The notes beneath the pieces were generated by a model, which saw nothing but the letters and a program-made list of their open reading frames with translations, searched no databases and was not told the DNA's origin. The position numbers and the translations under genes were made by a program. Positions 11,110 through 23,381 of a stretch of DNA of 64,000 bases are shown piece by piece. The stretch is taken from positions 1,476,001-1,540,000 of the forward strand of contig JAOTOL010001635.1 in NCBI GenBank assembly GCA_034440575.1. Reading direction: 5' to 3'. Positions within the stretch are counted from its first letter, which is position 1; each line of letters begins with the position of its first letter. The DNA is from Imbricaverruca yamaguchii. Its lineage: Eukaryota > Arthropoda > Thecostraca > Neoverrucidae.

Positions 11110-12087
11110 CCTTGTCTCTCAAAGCAGTCAAGAATAAACTTAGAGGGGGAATATTTTTTTAATATGTATGTGTAGCGCCTACGGCGAGTAGACATTCGGG
11201 AGTGAAACAAGACATGCAGCATACGTCATTTTAACGAATGACCAAAACGCACAGAGCGCCCTGAACTGTGTGCAGAGTGGATTTTGCATCGGGATTCCAA
11301 CGGCCGTGATGCCCCTCAAGAACGAGCTTCCTCATCTCGGTGGGGTCAGACGGTTTTTGGAATGTTTCCGAAACAAATTGGTCCCAGTTTCCTCAGGGAT
11401 AGAGTTGAATTGTATGTCATGCGGACATGTGGTGAGATGTCGGCGCTGTCCGACCAATTATACGAAAAGTTCTGCTTCTCAAAGCTTTACAACTTTTAGG
11501 TTAAAAACATTGAGGTATCCATCTCCACCGACTTGTCCACGTCTACATTTTCCCAAGAACTCTCCATTCATTCTTCCAGACTTCAGCTTTTGCGAATCTA
11601 CAGGATTATTCTTGCATGAAAAAAAATGTACTTCAAGCATTTCAACAGGACAAATTCATGGAGAGCCATGATATTGCAGGATATCGCTTACGCTGTCGGA
11701 GGAGAACCTTCTTAGTGGGAGGTGGGGACGGGGAATAGAGGGACACGTGTTCATCCAAAGATACACAAAATAGTACCAAGGCATATTCATTTCGTTTATC
11801 CAACAGTTTATCAACAGAACATGCACCACATTAGTAGACGAAGCAAAAGTTAACAGGGTCAAGACGAAGTTTGTTTTGTTTCGTAAGATTAAGAGCTTCG
11901 GCCTCCTCAGACCATGTTTGTCACGCTTACACAATAAATAAGATCGCAGCGCCACTACTGACATGAAACACAAAGGCACTGACGACCGTAGTAATTCGAC
12001 TTAAAAGCCCGTCACATACTCAGTTCACACTCGCGATGGGACAGAAAACAGCCGTCGTCCGCAGGTCGTTCAAGTCAGCACGTGCAG
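11110..12087. other. No supportable feature
   Basis: Short frames occur on both strands (for example 11270-11671 plus and 11979-11656 minus), but they overlap each other and show no known motif. A poorly defined GC rise starts near 12.1 kb. Confidence 0.4.
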
Positions 12088-12122
12088 CAGTGACCTCTAT
12101 ATATAACTAGACGACCGACTCG
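12088..12122 (-). promoter_or_regulatory. TATA-containing module, copy 1
   Basis: On the minus strand GAGTCGGTCGTCTAG is followed by TTATATATAGAGGTCACTG. Nearly the same sequence is on the plus strand at 17660-17693. The conserved block around a TATA box suggests a promoter, probably of a mobile element, but no transcript body is recognisable downstream. Confidence 0.4.
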
Positions 12123-12527
12123 CCCGCCCGCCACAAGCTCGGCGCCCTCTTCCGGCCGTTTCCCACTGGAGACGGCAGAGCGGCGGCACATGAGCAAAGG
12201 TTCGGCGCGCCGCCCACTCCATGCATTTTGGCTCTGGAATTAAATGAAGAATAAAAAGTTTATGGTATACTTTGATAGAAAGTAGTGCGAAATGATGCTG
12301 GGTTCATGATGAACAAACTTAGAGGGTTAAATAACTAGTAAAATATTATAGTTGTGTATTGGAGGCCTAACCTGAATCATCGTTTTGCTAACTTTGTGCG
12401 TTATTCGGCCTGTGCACCCCATGGAATGTAGACCTCGGATGCCATGCAAACACTAGTGAAGTAACGTTGGGAATGTTTGTAGTTGACAGCGTATGTGTAG
12501 TGTGAGTGCATCCTCTATCCTAATCAG

Positions 12528-13270
12528 GGGCTGATCCAGGAATTATCATGGGGAGAGGTATTTGTCTGGGGTGCCATTTCTTAGGAGGTGCACCCTGCGA
12601 AAATACCTAAGGGGGCGCCTTCGGCCGACAGTCCGTTTAGCGGGGAAAGGGGCGGACACTTGTGCGCACTTAAGGGGTGCTTCTGGTTTAAAAACATGAG
12701 TGGAAGTAATCGAATCTCCCCGGAGGGGCGCGGGCTCCAAATTCCATGTAGACATGTCCCTGAATCCACCGACCATCCCTGAATCTGCACGACCATTCTG
12801 CAGGGCACGAGTTGACGCTCAGGCAGGAGTGCTGCTTTATGTACTTTCGAGGGGACAAGTGCCTCATCGATGTTGGCTTTTCCCCCGCCCGTTAATAATT
12901 ACAAGCTTTAAAATAGGACCCTGCGGAGTGTGCTCCCCAAGTCAATCTGGGCCTGCCTATTGCCTTCATGTACCCGCCCCACCACACACACTCGCCCGAA
13001 TAATTTTCAGAAATGAAAATATATGTGTTCTGGACTTCTCTTTAATTTCAGCTATTTCTATTAGCCCGGTACCCCTTCGAAGGGCGTAGCCAAGAGCGCA
13101 GGCGTGGATGCAGGATTGTTAATGGAAGTGGCACGTCCGGAGCTACTGGGTGAGCCTTCAGTGGTGCCTTCAGCTGAACATTTCGAGAGGAGCAGACTTG
13201 AGGGTCTTGAAAAGCAGAGTTCGGCTGAAAATTCAAGGGGATGCACTCAATGATTCTAAGGGGCACATTT
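12528..13270 (+). mobile_element. Repeat element with degenerate ~20-24-bp internal periodicity
   Basis: It starts CAGGGGCTGATCCAGG, a terminus resembling those of many non-autonomous hAT-like elements. GGGGTGC/GGGCGCC-type words recur every 18-26 bp at 12575-12690 and again at 13100-13260, and an internal GGGCGTAGCCAAG lies at 13082. The same terminus-plus-periodic-array design occurs at 26.2, 33.1-35.6, 53.3 and 61.5-63.1 kb. The right end is not defined. Confidence 0.4.
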
Positions 13271-13490
13271 TCATCTTAAATAGCTGAAAAATTAGAAAGG
13301 GTTTCACCCGAGCCTCACCGTAGGACTACATTTCCTGGTAAGATGGGAGCCATCTTGCCATGCCATGAGCGTCCCCTGTGCCCTTTGTATCTGTTTTCGC
13401 AAGGGGATGAACGGCAAAGAAGTGGCCGGTCGAGGTACATGCTTAATGGTGAATAGATGATGTGGTTTTTGCTTGATGTATGAATGTTTA

Positions 13491-13686
<196 letters not shown>

Positions 13687-13992
13687 TGCATATATAACGA
13701 GCAAAAGGTTTTTGCTTCATATACTTCATATATGATGACTGTATGATTTCAAAATGATAGTCATGTTCACCACCCAGAACGCCCGAGCGCACACTGTGAT
13801 AACTCGAGGGGAAAAGCGGGCTATAAATCATAGTGGACAAAGTATGCTAGTTACCGGGGAGATTTTGGTCTTAGCCGAAAGAGCTGAAACTTTTGATCAT
13901 ATGTGGAAAACGTATCGTCCTAAATATTGTCTAACCCAGGAATGCCAGAGGTTATACCTGCTAGAAAGATGCATTCCGCTCCGCTCATTTCG

Positions 13993-14024
13993 CTTCCGCG
14001 AAATATCTCGGTATTTCGCGGAAG
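13993..14024. other. 13-bp perfect inverted repeat
   Basis: CTTCCGCGAAATA and its exact complement TATTTCGCGGAAG are separated by six bases. No surrounding structure explains it; it may be a protein-binding or fold-back remnant. Confidence 0.7.
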
Positions 14025-14783
14025 ATCTACATGTATACCAATTGAGATAGCTCAAATTGTGCACACACCTACATGAGTATGTAGTGTACCTTGTATTAAA
14101 ATATCGACGTCCGGTGACCATGATGACATCATGATGACGTCCTAAGTGAAGTCTGTTGTCGCTCATATATTCGATGATTATTAGTGAGCGTTTGTTATGC
14201 GAGTATTCTGCAGTGTAAATGTGACCTTATAATTGGTACGCAGAATAGATCCAAGATCTTGTCCTTAGTGGCTGAAATTACGCAAAAATGCATCACTAAG
14301 ATATGTACTGAGGTTAGCTAATTTCAGAGCTTCTGAGAGCTCCGCGAATCTTGCTGGGCCGATTCGGTGATGACCCCACCTGTCCCAACACGAAAGCGGG
14401 AGGGACTAAAAAACAAACACCATCTCACCGACACGGTTTGACCGACGCCCTCTCGCCGATATGGACGATCTCGGCAACTGCTTGCTCGATCTTCATGAAA
14501 CCTACACCAAACGATCGCTAGTGTGCCAGAGGCGTGCGGTTTGGACTTGCGTGACCTTGGGTCAGGTCAAAGGTCACCAAATCTCAGAAAAACACAGTTT
14601 TTGGCTCACCGACATGACCGATCTCAGTAATCGCTGGGTCTAATCCAATGAAACTTTCACCAAGCGAACGGCCGTGTGCGGCAGGCGTGCGGTTTGGACT
14701 TTGTGACCTTGGGTCAGGCCAAAGGTATGCTTGAGTTGCCGGTAAAACTGTTTTATAACAAGCTGTTGCTGTTTAGTTAGTTA

Positions 14784-14941
14784 GGGGACGAACAGCCTAG
14801 GGGTAAGTTGCTCGTCTCACAATCGAAAGGTTGTGAGTTCGAGTCTCGCCTGTCGCTACTCTTCGCCCGCGACCAATCGGCGTGAGAGATTGGCGATGCT
14901 GCATGACTCACGGTTGATGTGTCGTAAAAACCAATAACCAA
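14784..14941 (+). mobile_element. SINE with Val-like tRNA head, 14-bp target-site duplication
   Basis: The head AGCCTAGGGGTAAGTTG (box A) and GAGTTCGAGTCTCGCC (box B), with a CTCACAA anticodon loop, resemble a tRNA, perhaps Val. The body CGCCCGCGACCAATCGGCG, GATTGGCGATGCT and GTGTCGTAAAAACC is shared with the Lys-headed SINE at 1912-2077. Perfect direct repeats TGTTTAGTTAGTTA flank it (14770-14783 and 14942-14955), which fixes both ends. Confidence 0.92.
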
Positions 14942-15011
14942 TGTTTAGTTAGTTATCACCCATGCCAATACAAGGGCAGCAAGGGTTGTTGGACTTTCAG
15001 CCAGTTGTATG

Positions 15012-15257
15012 ATTGGCGTCACAAATAGCTTGGTAGTCAGGTTGGGCGTATTGACACCTACATCCTGTATACATATATTGTTCCAACCACACATACGCGC
15101 CATTTATATCACAAATAGATTGGCAGCCAGGTCGAACGTCCCAGCATCTGAATATCCTGCGCAGGTATGCTGCTTCCCACCACCCCTATACACATGCAGG
15201 ATGTCCAGGTGCCAGGATGCCCAGCCTGACTGCCGCCGAGCTATTTGTGACGCCAAT
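15012..15257. mobile_element. Small inverted-repeat (MITE-like) element
   Basis: ATTGGCGTCACAAATAGCT at the left pairs with AGCTATTTGTGACGCCAAT at the right. The similarity continues inwards (GGTAGTCAGGTTGGGCG against CGGCAGTCAGGCTGGGC). A further internal copy of ATCACAAATAGATTGGCAGC lies at 15108. No clear target duplication was found, and it sits within the MULE-like element. Confidence 0.65.
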
Positions 15258-15345
15258 AGTACAAGCGAGGCGAATACTAAACTATCGCTGCCATGAGATG
15301 TCCGGCGATCTGTAAGCCAAACATGCTTTTTTAATTCGTTTGGAA

Positions 15346-16010
15346 AGGGTTTCATTAAGGTCGAGCTAGCGGTTGCCGAGATCGGTCATGTCGGTGAGCC
15401 TAAAACTATGGTTTTTCTGCGATTTCGTGACCTTTGACCTGACCCGAGGTCACGAAAATATAAACCGCACGCCTCCGGCACACGGCCGTTCGTTTGGTGA
15501 AGGTTTCATTGGAATCGACCAGCGGTTACCGAGATCGGTCATGTCGGTGAGCCAAAAATGGTTTTCTGCGATTTGGTGACCTTTGACCTGACCCAAGGTC
15601 ACGAGAGTCCAACCCCACGCTTCCGTCACACAGCCGTTCGTTTTGAATGTTTCATTAAGATCGAACCAGCGGTTGCCGAGATCAGCCATGTCTATAATTT
15701 CAAAATTTGTTTTTTTCGATTTGGTGACCTTTACAATACGAAAGTAGTTCCGTCACACAGCCGTTCGTTTGGTGAATGTTTCATTGAGATCGAACCAGCG
15801 GTTGCCGAGATCAGCCATGTATGTAATCCAAATTGTTTTTCTGCGATTTGGTGACCTTTGCCCTGACCCAAGGTCACGAAAGTCCAAACCGCACGCCTCT
15901 GGCACACTGGCGATCGTTTGGTGTAGGTTTCATGAAGATCGAGCCAGCGGTTGCGGAGATCGTCCATGTCGGCGAGATGATGTCGGTCAAACCGTGTCGG
16001 TGAGATGGTG
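15346..16010. repeat. Subterminal tandem units of the MULE-like element
   Basis: About four and a half units each contain GTTTCATTAAGATCGA, AGCGGTTGCCGAGATC, TGACCTTTGACCTGACCC, AAGGTCACGA and CACACGGCCGTTCGTTTGG. The left arm (14440-14728) holds about two such units in reverse orientation. The unit that overlaps the right terminus is the most like the left arm, so array growth happened inside the arm. Confidence 0.88.
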
Positions 16011-16039
16011 TCTGATTTTTAGACCCTTCCCACGAAAGC

Positions 16040-17317
16040 TGGGTCCTTCATGCCCTCAGCACGAGCATTTTGCCTAGCAACCTCCTCGAGCTGCAGAGAA
16101 CTGTGCTGTTGAGTAACCCTTGAGGATGCCCGACGCTGAGAACGGGCCCGACCACGCTTCAGGGACACGGAGAACACCCCGTCTCCCTGAAAGATTAGTC
16201 GCAAACTGACTTCCTGAATTTGTTCTGAGTTCACATGCACTTAACCCACTTTCCATTGAAGTTCGTGGCGACAAGTCGGTCGCCTTTCTCGAAGTCCACA
16301 ATCGACGACTCACTTCGGAGGCATCCCTGAGGGATTTTCTCCATGATCAACTGCAAACTATAATTAAACACATGAGCATAATAGTTCCCACGCCCAGACG
16401 CTTTTGCACTGGTTAACAAGTCCACCAATTCCTTTGCTGACGCACACCTCCATGTTCACTGTACGCAAAATCCAGCCTCACTGACCCGAACCTTCCAGGC
16501 AAAGACAGCCTCCCTGCCGTGGCAGACGCTGTGCGTGACCTATCTCGACTCAGTCGCCTCGTCAGTTCGGGGACTTTTTGGCATAGCAAACACTGGATCA
16601 GGTTACCCAGTCAAGACACCGCCAGCCGACGCATCGCGGCGTCCGGCTCGGGCTTCCCCGTGCCGCCCGGGCTGGCCACCGCGCCGCATCGCGGCCTGTC
16701 GGGATACAATTGATCACTATCGGTGTTAGAGCAGCTAGGTGCAGCTGAAACTTGCGGAACATATAGTCAAAGGATCGCTGATTTCATTGGGATTGGTCTC
16801 TGGCTGTGCGCTGTTGTGCATTTTTTTAAACCTTACTTGAACTTCGAGGTAATAAAAAGATGAACAACTATTGCAATTACTGATTGTTTGACAACAAATA
16901 TCATATTGTTAATTGGTGTATGCATTTTTGAATTGCTTAACGCAATAAGAATGCCCTCAGCTATCCTTTCATATCTCACTTGTCCAGGTTTTCAGAACGC
17001 AGCTTACCTTTATTAATCGTCAAACTGCGAAAACATTTGTGCATGTGTGCGTCGTTGTTTTCCACACGTAATGTTGTCCATGTTCATTGACTTCTTTCTA
17101 TATCAAATATTGTAAAAAAAATTCATAAAAACTGTGACTTCGTCGGCTTCAATTATTTGCTCATGCAATGGCGCCAGAAATACGGCACGGGAAAAATAGT
17201 CGAGAAATGCATTTATGGCCAGTTTTTCCTTGAGATATCACAGTGTGCAGCGTCACCGCTCTACATCCACGATACACTGCGCAGCGTCTACCAGCGCTAC
17301 CGTTTTGCCCATATGCA
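16040..17317. other. No supportable gene
   Basis: A minus-strand frame at 16428-16231 contains VDFEKGDRLVATNFNGKWVK, faintly like the SH3-like tail of retroelement integrases, but it stops at once and nothing upstream supports it. The rest (16.74-17.3 kb) is AT-rich without structure. Confidence 0.3.
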
Positions 17318-17625
17318 ATTAGAGGTCATAAATTCAAAATTAAAGTTAACTTCACAGCAGAACAAAGTTAAGGCAAACTTTCTTCACCAACAGTAGTGGA
17401 ACACTGGAACCAGCTGCCAGAAAAACATCGTCAGTAGCAGGCTTATTGAACATCTTTAAAAACAGCATAGACAATCATTATAAGAATAGAGGGCTTGCTT
17501 TTCAGTATTACAGGGAGGGCTGATTGACAGATTTGGTGGGCAAATGTTTCAGTACAGAGTGCAACCAAGAAGGGCCCTTTTGTGGCTCATAGTTGCACTA
17601 ATCTTTTGTGTCTTTATGTCTTTAT
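17318..17625 (+). mobile_element. CR1-type LINE, copy 1 (5'-truncated 3' end)
   Basis: It begins CAATTAGAGGTCATAAATTC and matches the last ~300 bp of the copies at 25.55 and 31.74 kb, through CCAGCTGCCAGAAAAACATC to the terminal tandem TTTATGTC repeats. It contains a few extra bases relative to copy 3. Only the end of ORF2 and the 3' UTR are present. Confidence 0.93.
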
Positions 17626-17659
17626 GTGGCGCCGCCGTTGGGAAGTTTTTGAAAAAGTC

Positions 17660-17693
17660 GAGTCGGCCGTCTAGCTATATATAGAGGCCAATG
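17660..17693 (+). promoter_or_regulatory. TATA-containing module, copy 2
   Basis: GAGTCGGCCGTCTAG followed by CTATATATAGAGGCCAATG matches the reverse complement of 12122-12088 at about 28 of 34 positions. It lies just after a CR1 tail and points right. Confidence 0.4.
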
Positions 17694-20600
17694 GTGTGCA
17701 GCGAAGGACACCTGAACAAGGCTAGTGAGTCAACTCTCACCGCAAAACATTTCTACTAAATGTACGATCGTGATGTACTAATCGTGCCGGAAGTTGGATG
17801 AGGTTGAAGTGCTGATCAAGCCATCGGCATGAAATATAATTTGAAGAGTCGGAAATGTGAGATCGCTTCCAGATCGGAAATTGATGTCCAACTCGATCGC
17901 GTGCGTTTGGCCTCACCCGTCCAAATAATGGTGCGGAAATCGAGAATCGACCTGACGTGAGCGTAATGACCAGCCAGCAGGGCGCCTCGGCTGAATCTGG
18001 TCCTGTCGCCACCGGTCCGGCGGGAGCGGACGGCCATCCCTGAGCCTCCACTGGAGCGGCTGATTGCTGGCCACGTGCACGGCAAAAGTGAGCCGCCTGC
18101 CAGTCATCACACCGAGATCCTTTGTCTCGTCGACAGCTTGCCGTTTCTCAGCATCTATGCGCTTGTGGGTTTGGATTGCGCACGACTGAGGGTCATCTTA
18201 AGAGCTTTTTGCGTTTTAAAGGATTTCGGCTGGGGTCCCAGCTGACGGACCAGACGCTGATACTGGTCCCCTGGAAGCTCAGCACCACCAGCGAGACCTC
18301 GAACAGTGTGGAAAAACTTGACGTCATGAGTGTACATAGGTAGCTGGATTTGATCTCATGTGACAAACCACTGACGAACATAACAAGCAATGGCGAAAGT
18401 AGCCCCCACTCCCACCCCCTCATGGACGCCGGACGTAACGGGCTTGCAATCTGATGCTTTGTCAGTCACGATGATTCTCTGCTATCTATCAGACAGGCAC
18501 AAGATAATAGGCGTAGGACCTAATTTTTGAATTTGAAACGAGTTTCTGAGCTGCAATTTTAGGTGACATACTTCTGTGCTTCGCACATGCTGCGAATCAC
18601 AATCACATGTCCAGTAATTTATTTTATATTTGCATGATAAACTTCGTACCTCATACGGCCGAATTTTTAAGAGGATTGCTTATTAGGCATGCCATCACCA
18701 AGGCAAACAACACTTGTCGTCCAAGTCAATGCAAGTCCTCCGGGTAGTGCATGTCTACCGAGAAAACTCACGGGGACACGCCGACCTTAACTCGCGACCA
18801 CGACATAGCCCCGCTCCAGAGCGGGTCAGGGTGCCACTCTGCCACAAACATTTGACCACTCTGCCACAAACACACACCACAATCACGTACATTTGCACTT
18901 CAGAACGCTTGCGATACGCACTTTTTGTTGTGCTTATATTTGCGCATCACATCTGCTTATCTTCCTCGACTGTATATTCAAGTCAGTGCACACGGTTGTC
19001 CAATAATTAAATTCGGCTCCAGACGAAGTCGGGTCGGACCCACCATATGCGAACAGAATCGGCTGAGGTCCATGCTTTTCTGGGTATGCGTGTCCGTTCC
19101 CGTGCAAGCAGGCATGGGCCCTATACCTCTGACTTCTGCTATAGCTCGGCATGGTCTATAGTATCTCTCGTCCAGAGCCCGCAATTACTTTGTGCATTAC
19201 TTGTGTGTACCAACAACCTGAACGGATTGTTGTTACCATTTTGAACCTTCACTGTTCCTACAAAGTTCAAAGCCGTGTCTCTCCTCACCGACAGCTCTTC
19301 CCGACTGGACTTCTTCAGTTTAGCCAGCTTCGACGACAATACCGGCGCTGAGTTAGCCGAACCCACAGTTCTCAGGAAGGGTTCGGTGGCGGCAGCGAGG
19401 CCAGTAAGCACGACGCAAAGCTCGCGCCATCTGTGGCCAACTGGTGTTCGGCATGTACGAAGATGTGATGCGATGGCTGCGGTGGCGTGTGCTATCGCAA
19501 CGATCCGATCGGGTCCCGATGCCTGTACAGGACGGCAGAAGCTGCAGCTGGCACTGGTTCTCCGTCCGTCCCGGTCACAGTGCCGCCTTGACCGTATTGT
19601 GCATGAGTCCGAGTGTCGTATGGGGACCTGCTCCAGCCATTGTACTTCATGGGTCACTTTGCAAAGGCGACCAACGGCAGTTCCAGGAAGTTTTGCTTCA
19701 GCTGAGTTTAGTGGTATCCTATCGTTGGGCGCCTGCTTAATCTGTGTATCTAAATACCAATTTTGTTTCTTAAATATCCTTTGTCGTAGATTAATCTGAC
19801 CACTCGGACGTAAAAACTGCGTGCAAAAAGAAATTAGTATCGGTTGTTAATTCAGAACATCGCATGCTGAAGCTGTGAGTGAGGTATAGATGGATTTTGA
19901 GTTTGAACGGAATCTAAGTGCGTGGTTCAAATACATGCTGAAAGTCGCAAATAACACGGACTTCTACTCACAAGGTTTGGACAGAGAAAACCTTGACGAC
20001 ATAATTAGTCTTGACCTATTGCTTGGTACTAACAAAGGCACTTGATATGTCATTGAACTAAAACGACGAAACCTCATTCTAACCAGGCAAACCTTGCGTC
20101 CACCAACCACAAGGCTTGGACATAGTCATCAAAGGTATAACCAAGTCCTTGAACCAGACTAGCTATGGAAGATGCAGGCGTAAGCAATAGACAACAGCAG
20201 ACCTACTCCAGGCCTATCGGTTTAGTAAGGCATCACTAAAGCGCGTCGCTAGGCCCTTGAATCAAGACGTTGCGTGCCGCCCTCGCGCGAACCCAATTTT
20301 TTTACGGAGTAAATTAAGTGCTGTCGAACACCAGACAAACATAAACCATGCGTGCTCACTACCGCCAGAACCGCATTATTACTCGACTGAAATGTGGTAC
20401 CTAAGTTCGATCTGAATAAGCCAAGCCAAGGGTTACTATCTATGAATGATGCTCATAGAAAAACTTTCATTTGTGACAACACTAGCATGCTTAATCAGTA
20501 GATGCCATACACAGACAGCACTACACTGGCAGCACAATCACGCATAGCATAACACAGCAACACATCAAACTCGCTTTGCTTCGACTCGGCAGCGCCATGG

Positions 20601-23261
20601 CACATGGCATCACACAGAAAAACATATGGTGCATCAAACAAACCGCATCAACACAACACGGATGAACACCTGTAGCGTAGCACATAGCATATCGCATATC
20701 AACACATAACACAAAACTAGGTCTAACGCAGCGTGGCAGTCCCACCTGACGGGAAGGACTAAATAGAGACAAAAAGCAATGGTGAACTGCAAGCCACTTC
20801 AAATGTCACTGCAATGCTGATGCAGATGGCACCTCAACCGTTCCAGTCTGCTCGAACACATCCGACGTTTGAATGAACCCAAACACAGGGCGCTTCGAAC
20901 TCGATAATTTCGGTGTCCGCATGTCGAGTCGTCACCACTGAGCAGTACAGCGACTCGGCTGAGCACATACAACCGACCCACGACTTACACAAACCGAAAC
21001 GGCGTGACCCAGGCTGACGGGTCCGGCTCGGTTGCGCGCCGCTTACCAAGCGCTCGCGCAGCCGCTGTTTGGTGTTGCCTTTGTGTTGGTGACGGTGGCG
21101 TATGTTGTGGCTTAGGCGGATGGATCCGGCCCGGCCCTTGCGCGCCGCTTGCCAAGTCGCTCATCGACGCTTATCATGCGGCGCGGGCAGATGGACCCGG
21201 CCCTTCTATGCCGCGAGGGCGATGTATGACCAACACCCAGTCGATACGCCCGTAAACCCAAATAACCAACCAACCCTTGTACGCCGCCTACCAAGCCGCT
21301 CACCGACCACGTTACATCTCTTCGTCCACTTTCACGATGCTGTCGTCGAGAGACACGCCTTCAGAGCTCAGCACACAGTGCGCCATGAACATCCGAAGGT
21401 GCCGTCGACGGTCGTCAGGGCTGAAGACGAAGAGTGCGGAGTAGCACAACAGTCCAGCATCAGCCGTGTTTCAGGCTATGGTGACGTCGACTTTATCGAC
21501 TACTGCTACGTTCTGGCCGGGGCCATACCATAACCTTGCCGTACCCCGTATGGTGTGACCAGGGCCATACCATACGGAGCCATAGCACACCGAACTGGCC
21601 GACTGCTGCCGTCAGTTGGGTGGCTCCGTCCTGCGCGAAGACATCTGTAGCGTCGCACAGACCTCAAGATCTGAAATATAGATGTAGGATATGGAATATG
21701 GAATATCACTGATCCAATTCCTGGCGCCGTTGTCAGTTATTACTCGCGATGGGGAGGCGTGGATTCGTAGTTAGTATGTTTTCTGTTGGTCTGGTGTTGT
21801 TGCCGACTTCACCCAACACATGTCCAACGAATGAAGCGAATATGGAACAACATGTCAAGGCAATATATAACTGCACCAAAGCTGTGGAGGGTGGGGGGTG
21901 CCCAACACATGTAGGCTATAACAGTTCCCAAATCAGCCAGGGTACACATCTCAAATGGATTCAGTGCTAAGATCGAAGATCCTCGGGGTCACCATGTAGT
22001 TTGATCATGCCCGGACACCCCCAAATTTGTGGTGCCAGTCAAGATACGCGAAGTTCAACTATTTGATGAGAGGTATTTGCTCTCGCAGTGACGTGGGTTC
22101 CTACCTCTAACAGCGCAGGGGGAAATTTAATCACCTAGGCTATTTTTTCTGTTTCTGAACTAGGCATAAGATACGGCAAGCGTATGCTTTGCAATGTGCA
22201 GCCCATACTCTTGTTCCTTGAACACTTGGGATATATTTGTGCATTTCTTTGGATTAATCCTCCAGGTCAGGTCAAAAGTCAATGTTGTGGGTCGAGGTGA
22301 GGACCAGGAGCATTCTTCACTGTGGTTTGCTGGTCCTGACCTTTGTTCCATTAAAGAACAAGAATCTTCGATTCTAAGACGGTCAGTAGAAAAAGTACGA
22401 TGGTTCCAAATTGCACGCGGCTACACAAGACGTTTTCACCAACAACATGCTTTCCGTCTCAGAGTTTCATACCGTTTGATAAATTCTTCATAATTACGCC
22501 ATATATTTTTCCAAAATAGTTCGACATATATAGCATTGCGGCTGTACATGAAGCCAATAATTTCGTTAAATAAATGCAGTGTTATGGTAGTTCTATATAA
22601 TTATGTGATACGCTCTCGGCATTTATGTATTCTAAAGTCTTATTATATTCCAATGTTTATCCGCCAAACCACTTCGTCCCGGCGAATGAACCACGGAGAT
22701 ATGATTCCAGCGTAGAATCCTTGACGGCGTTTCATAGCGGTTGGATGATTGTTCTTTTTAGACATTAATATGAAGTCAATGTTTACTGTATGTTAAATTT
22801 AAAGAACATAATCAGTGTGTGTGATTTGCTTCAAATGATTCCTGAGAACGCGCATTAAAATCATTGGCATTTGCTTTCGAAAAAAAATGAAATAGTGATA
22901 ATACCTACCGCAGACTTATTATCTCAGTTGAACTGACAAAGTAGGTACATATTGCAAAATATTGTGATTCATAATGACTACTAAGATGTCAATAATTAGG
23001 TAGGCACCTTCCGAATATGGCCGACTCCTGCAAATTGACCCAGAGCTGTACACATAATATTTGCGCATTTCGTCCAAAATGGTGCCGTTAAGATAATCGC
23101 AAGCGCATAATTCATCTACTCAAGTTTTAAGCCGGTGAATTAAATGGTTTCACATATAGTTCCGGAAATGTTTCAAACATCAGCAAAATGAGATTCTAGA
23201 CTTTCTGAATTTCAAGTTGTTTGCCTCAACACAAACATACAACTCGATATATCAAAGGTGT
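17694..23261. other. Anonymous, mostly non-coding DNA
   Basis: Overlapping frames on both strands around 19139-19799 are the longest (172 and 174 codons) but have no recognisable motif and shadow each other. The region 20.5-21.6 kb is GC-richer with short internal repeats. From 21.7 to 23.2 kb I see nothing beyond AT-rich sequence. Confidence 0.4.
21018..21306. repeat. Three spaced copies of a ~40-bp GC-rich motif
   Basis: TTGCGCGCCGCTTACCAAGC (near 21034), TTGCGCGCCGCTTGCCAAGT (near 21138) and TTGTACGCCGCCTACCAAGC (near 21277) recur at about 104 and 139 bp spacing. The second and third continue CGCTCATCGAC / CGCTCACCGAC. Confidence 0.75.
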
Positions 23262-23360
23262 ATTATATATATATATATATGAATATGTAGGTTCGCATGG
23301 CACATTGCATGTAACGATATATATGCATATATATACCTAATATATATATATATATTTATG
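23262..23360. repeat. (TA)n-rich tract
   Basis: Two TA runs with ATGCATAT interruptions directly abut the truncated CR1 copy that starts at 23382. It may be the insertion target. Confidence 0.85.
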
Positions 23361-23381
23361 TATGCATATGTATGGTGACTT

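Larger units (their letters stand above)
14398..16030. mobile_element. Mutator-like (MULE) non-autonomous element, 1,633 bp
   Basis: The ends are long inverted repeats: GGGAGGGACTAAAAAAC on the left and, complementary, GGAAGGGTCTAAAAATC on the right. Both continue as CACCATCTCACCGACACGG and for well over 190 bp with few mismatches. The element is flanked by a 9-bp direct repeat CACGAAAGC (14389-14397 and 16031-16039), the size typical of Mutator-like transposition. No transposase is encoded. The right arm has expanded into tandem units of about 130-150 bp. A SINE (14784-14941) and a small inverted-repeat element (15012-15257) are nested inside. The MULE assignment is inferred from target-site size and long terminal inverted repeats. 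Confidence 0.75.

Noticed and set aside
16231..16428. Integrase tail of an LTR retrotransposon
   Set aside because: Only a short KGD...GKWVK resemblance; no catalytic DDE motif, RT, protease or LTR pair was found nearby.
19139..19799. Host gene in the overlapping 172- and 174-codon frames
   Set aside because: The frames lie opposite each other over the same bases, show no motif and lack clear splice signals.
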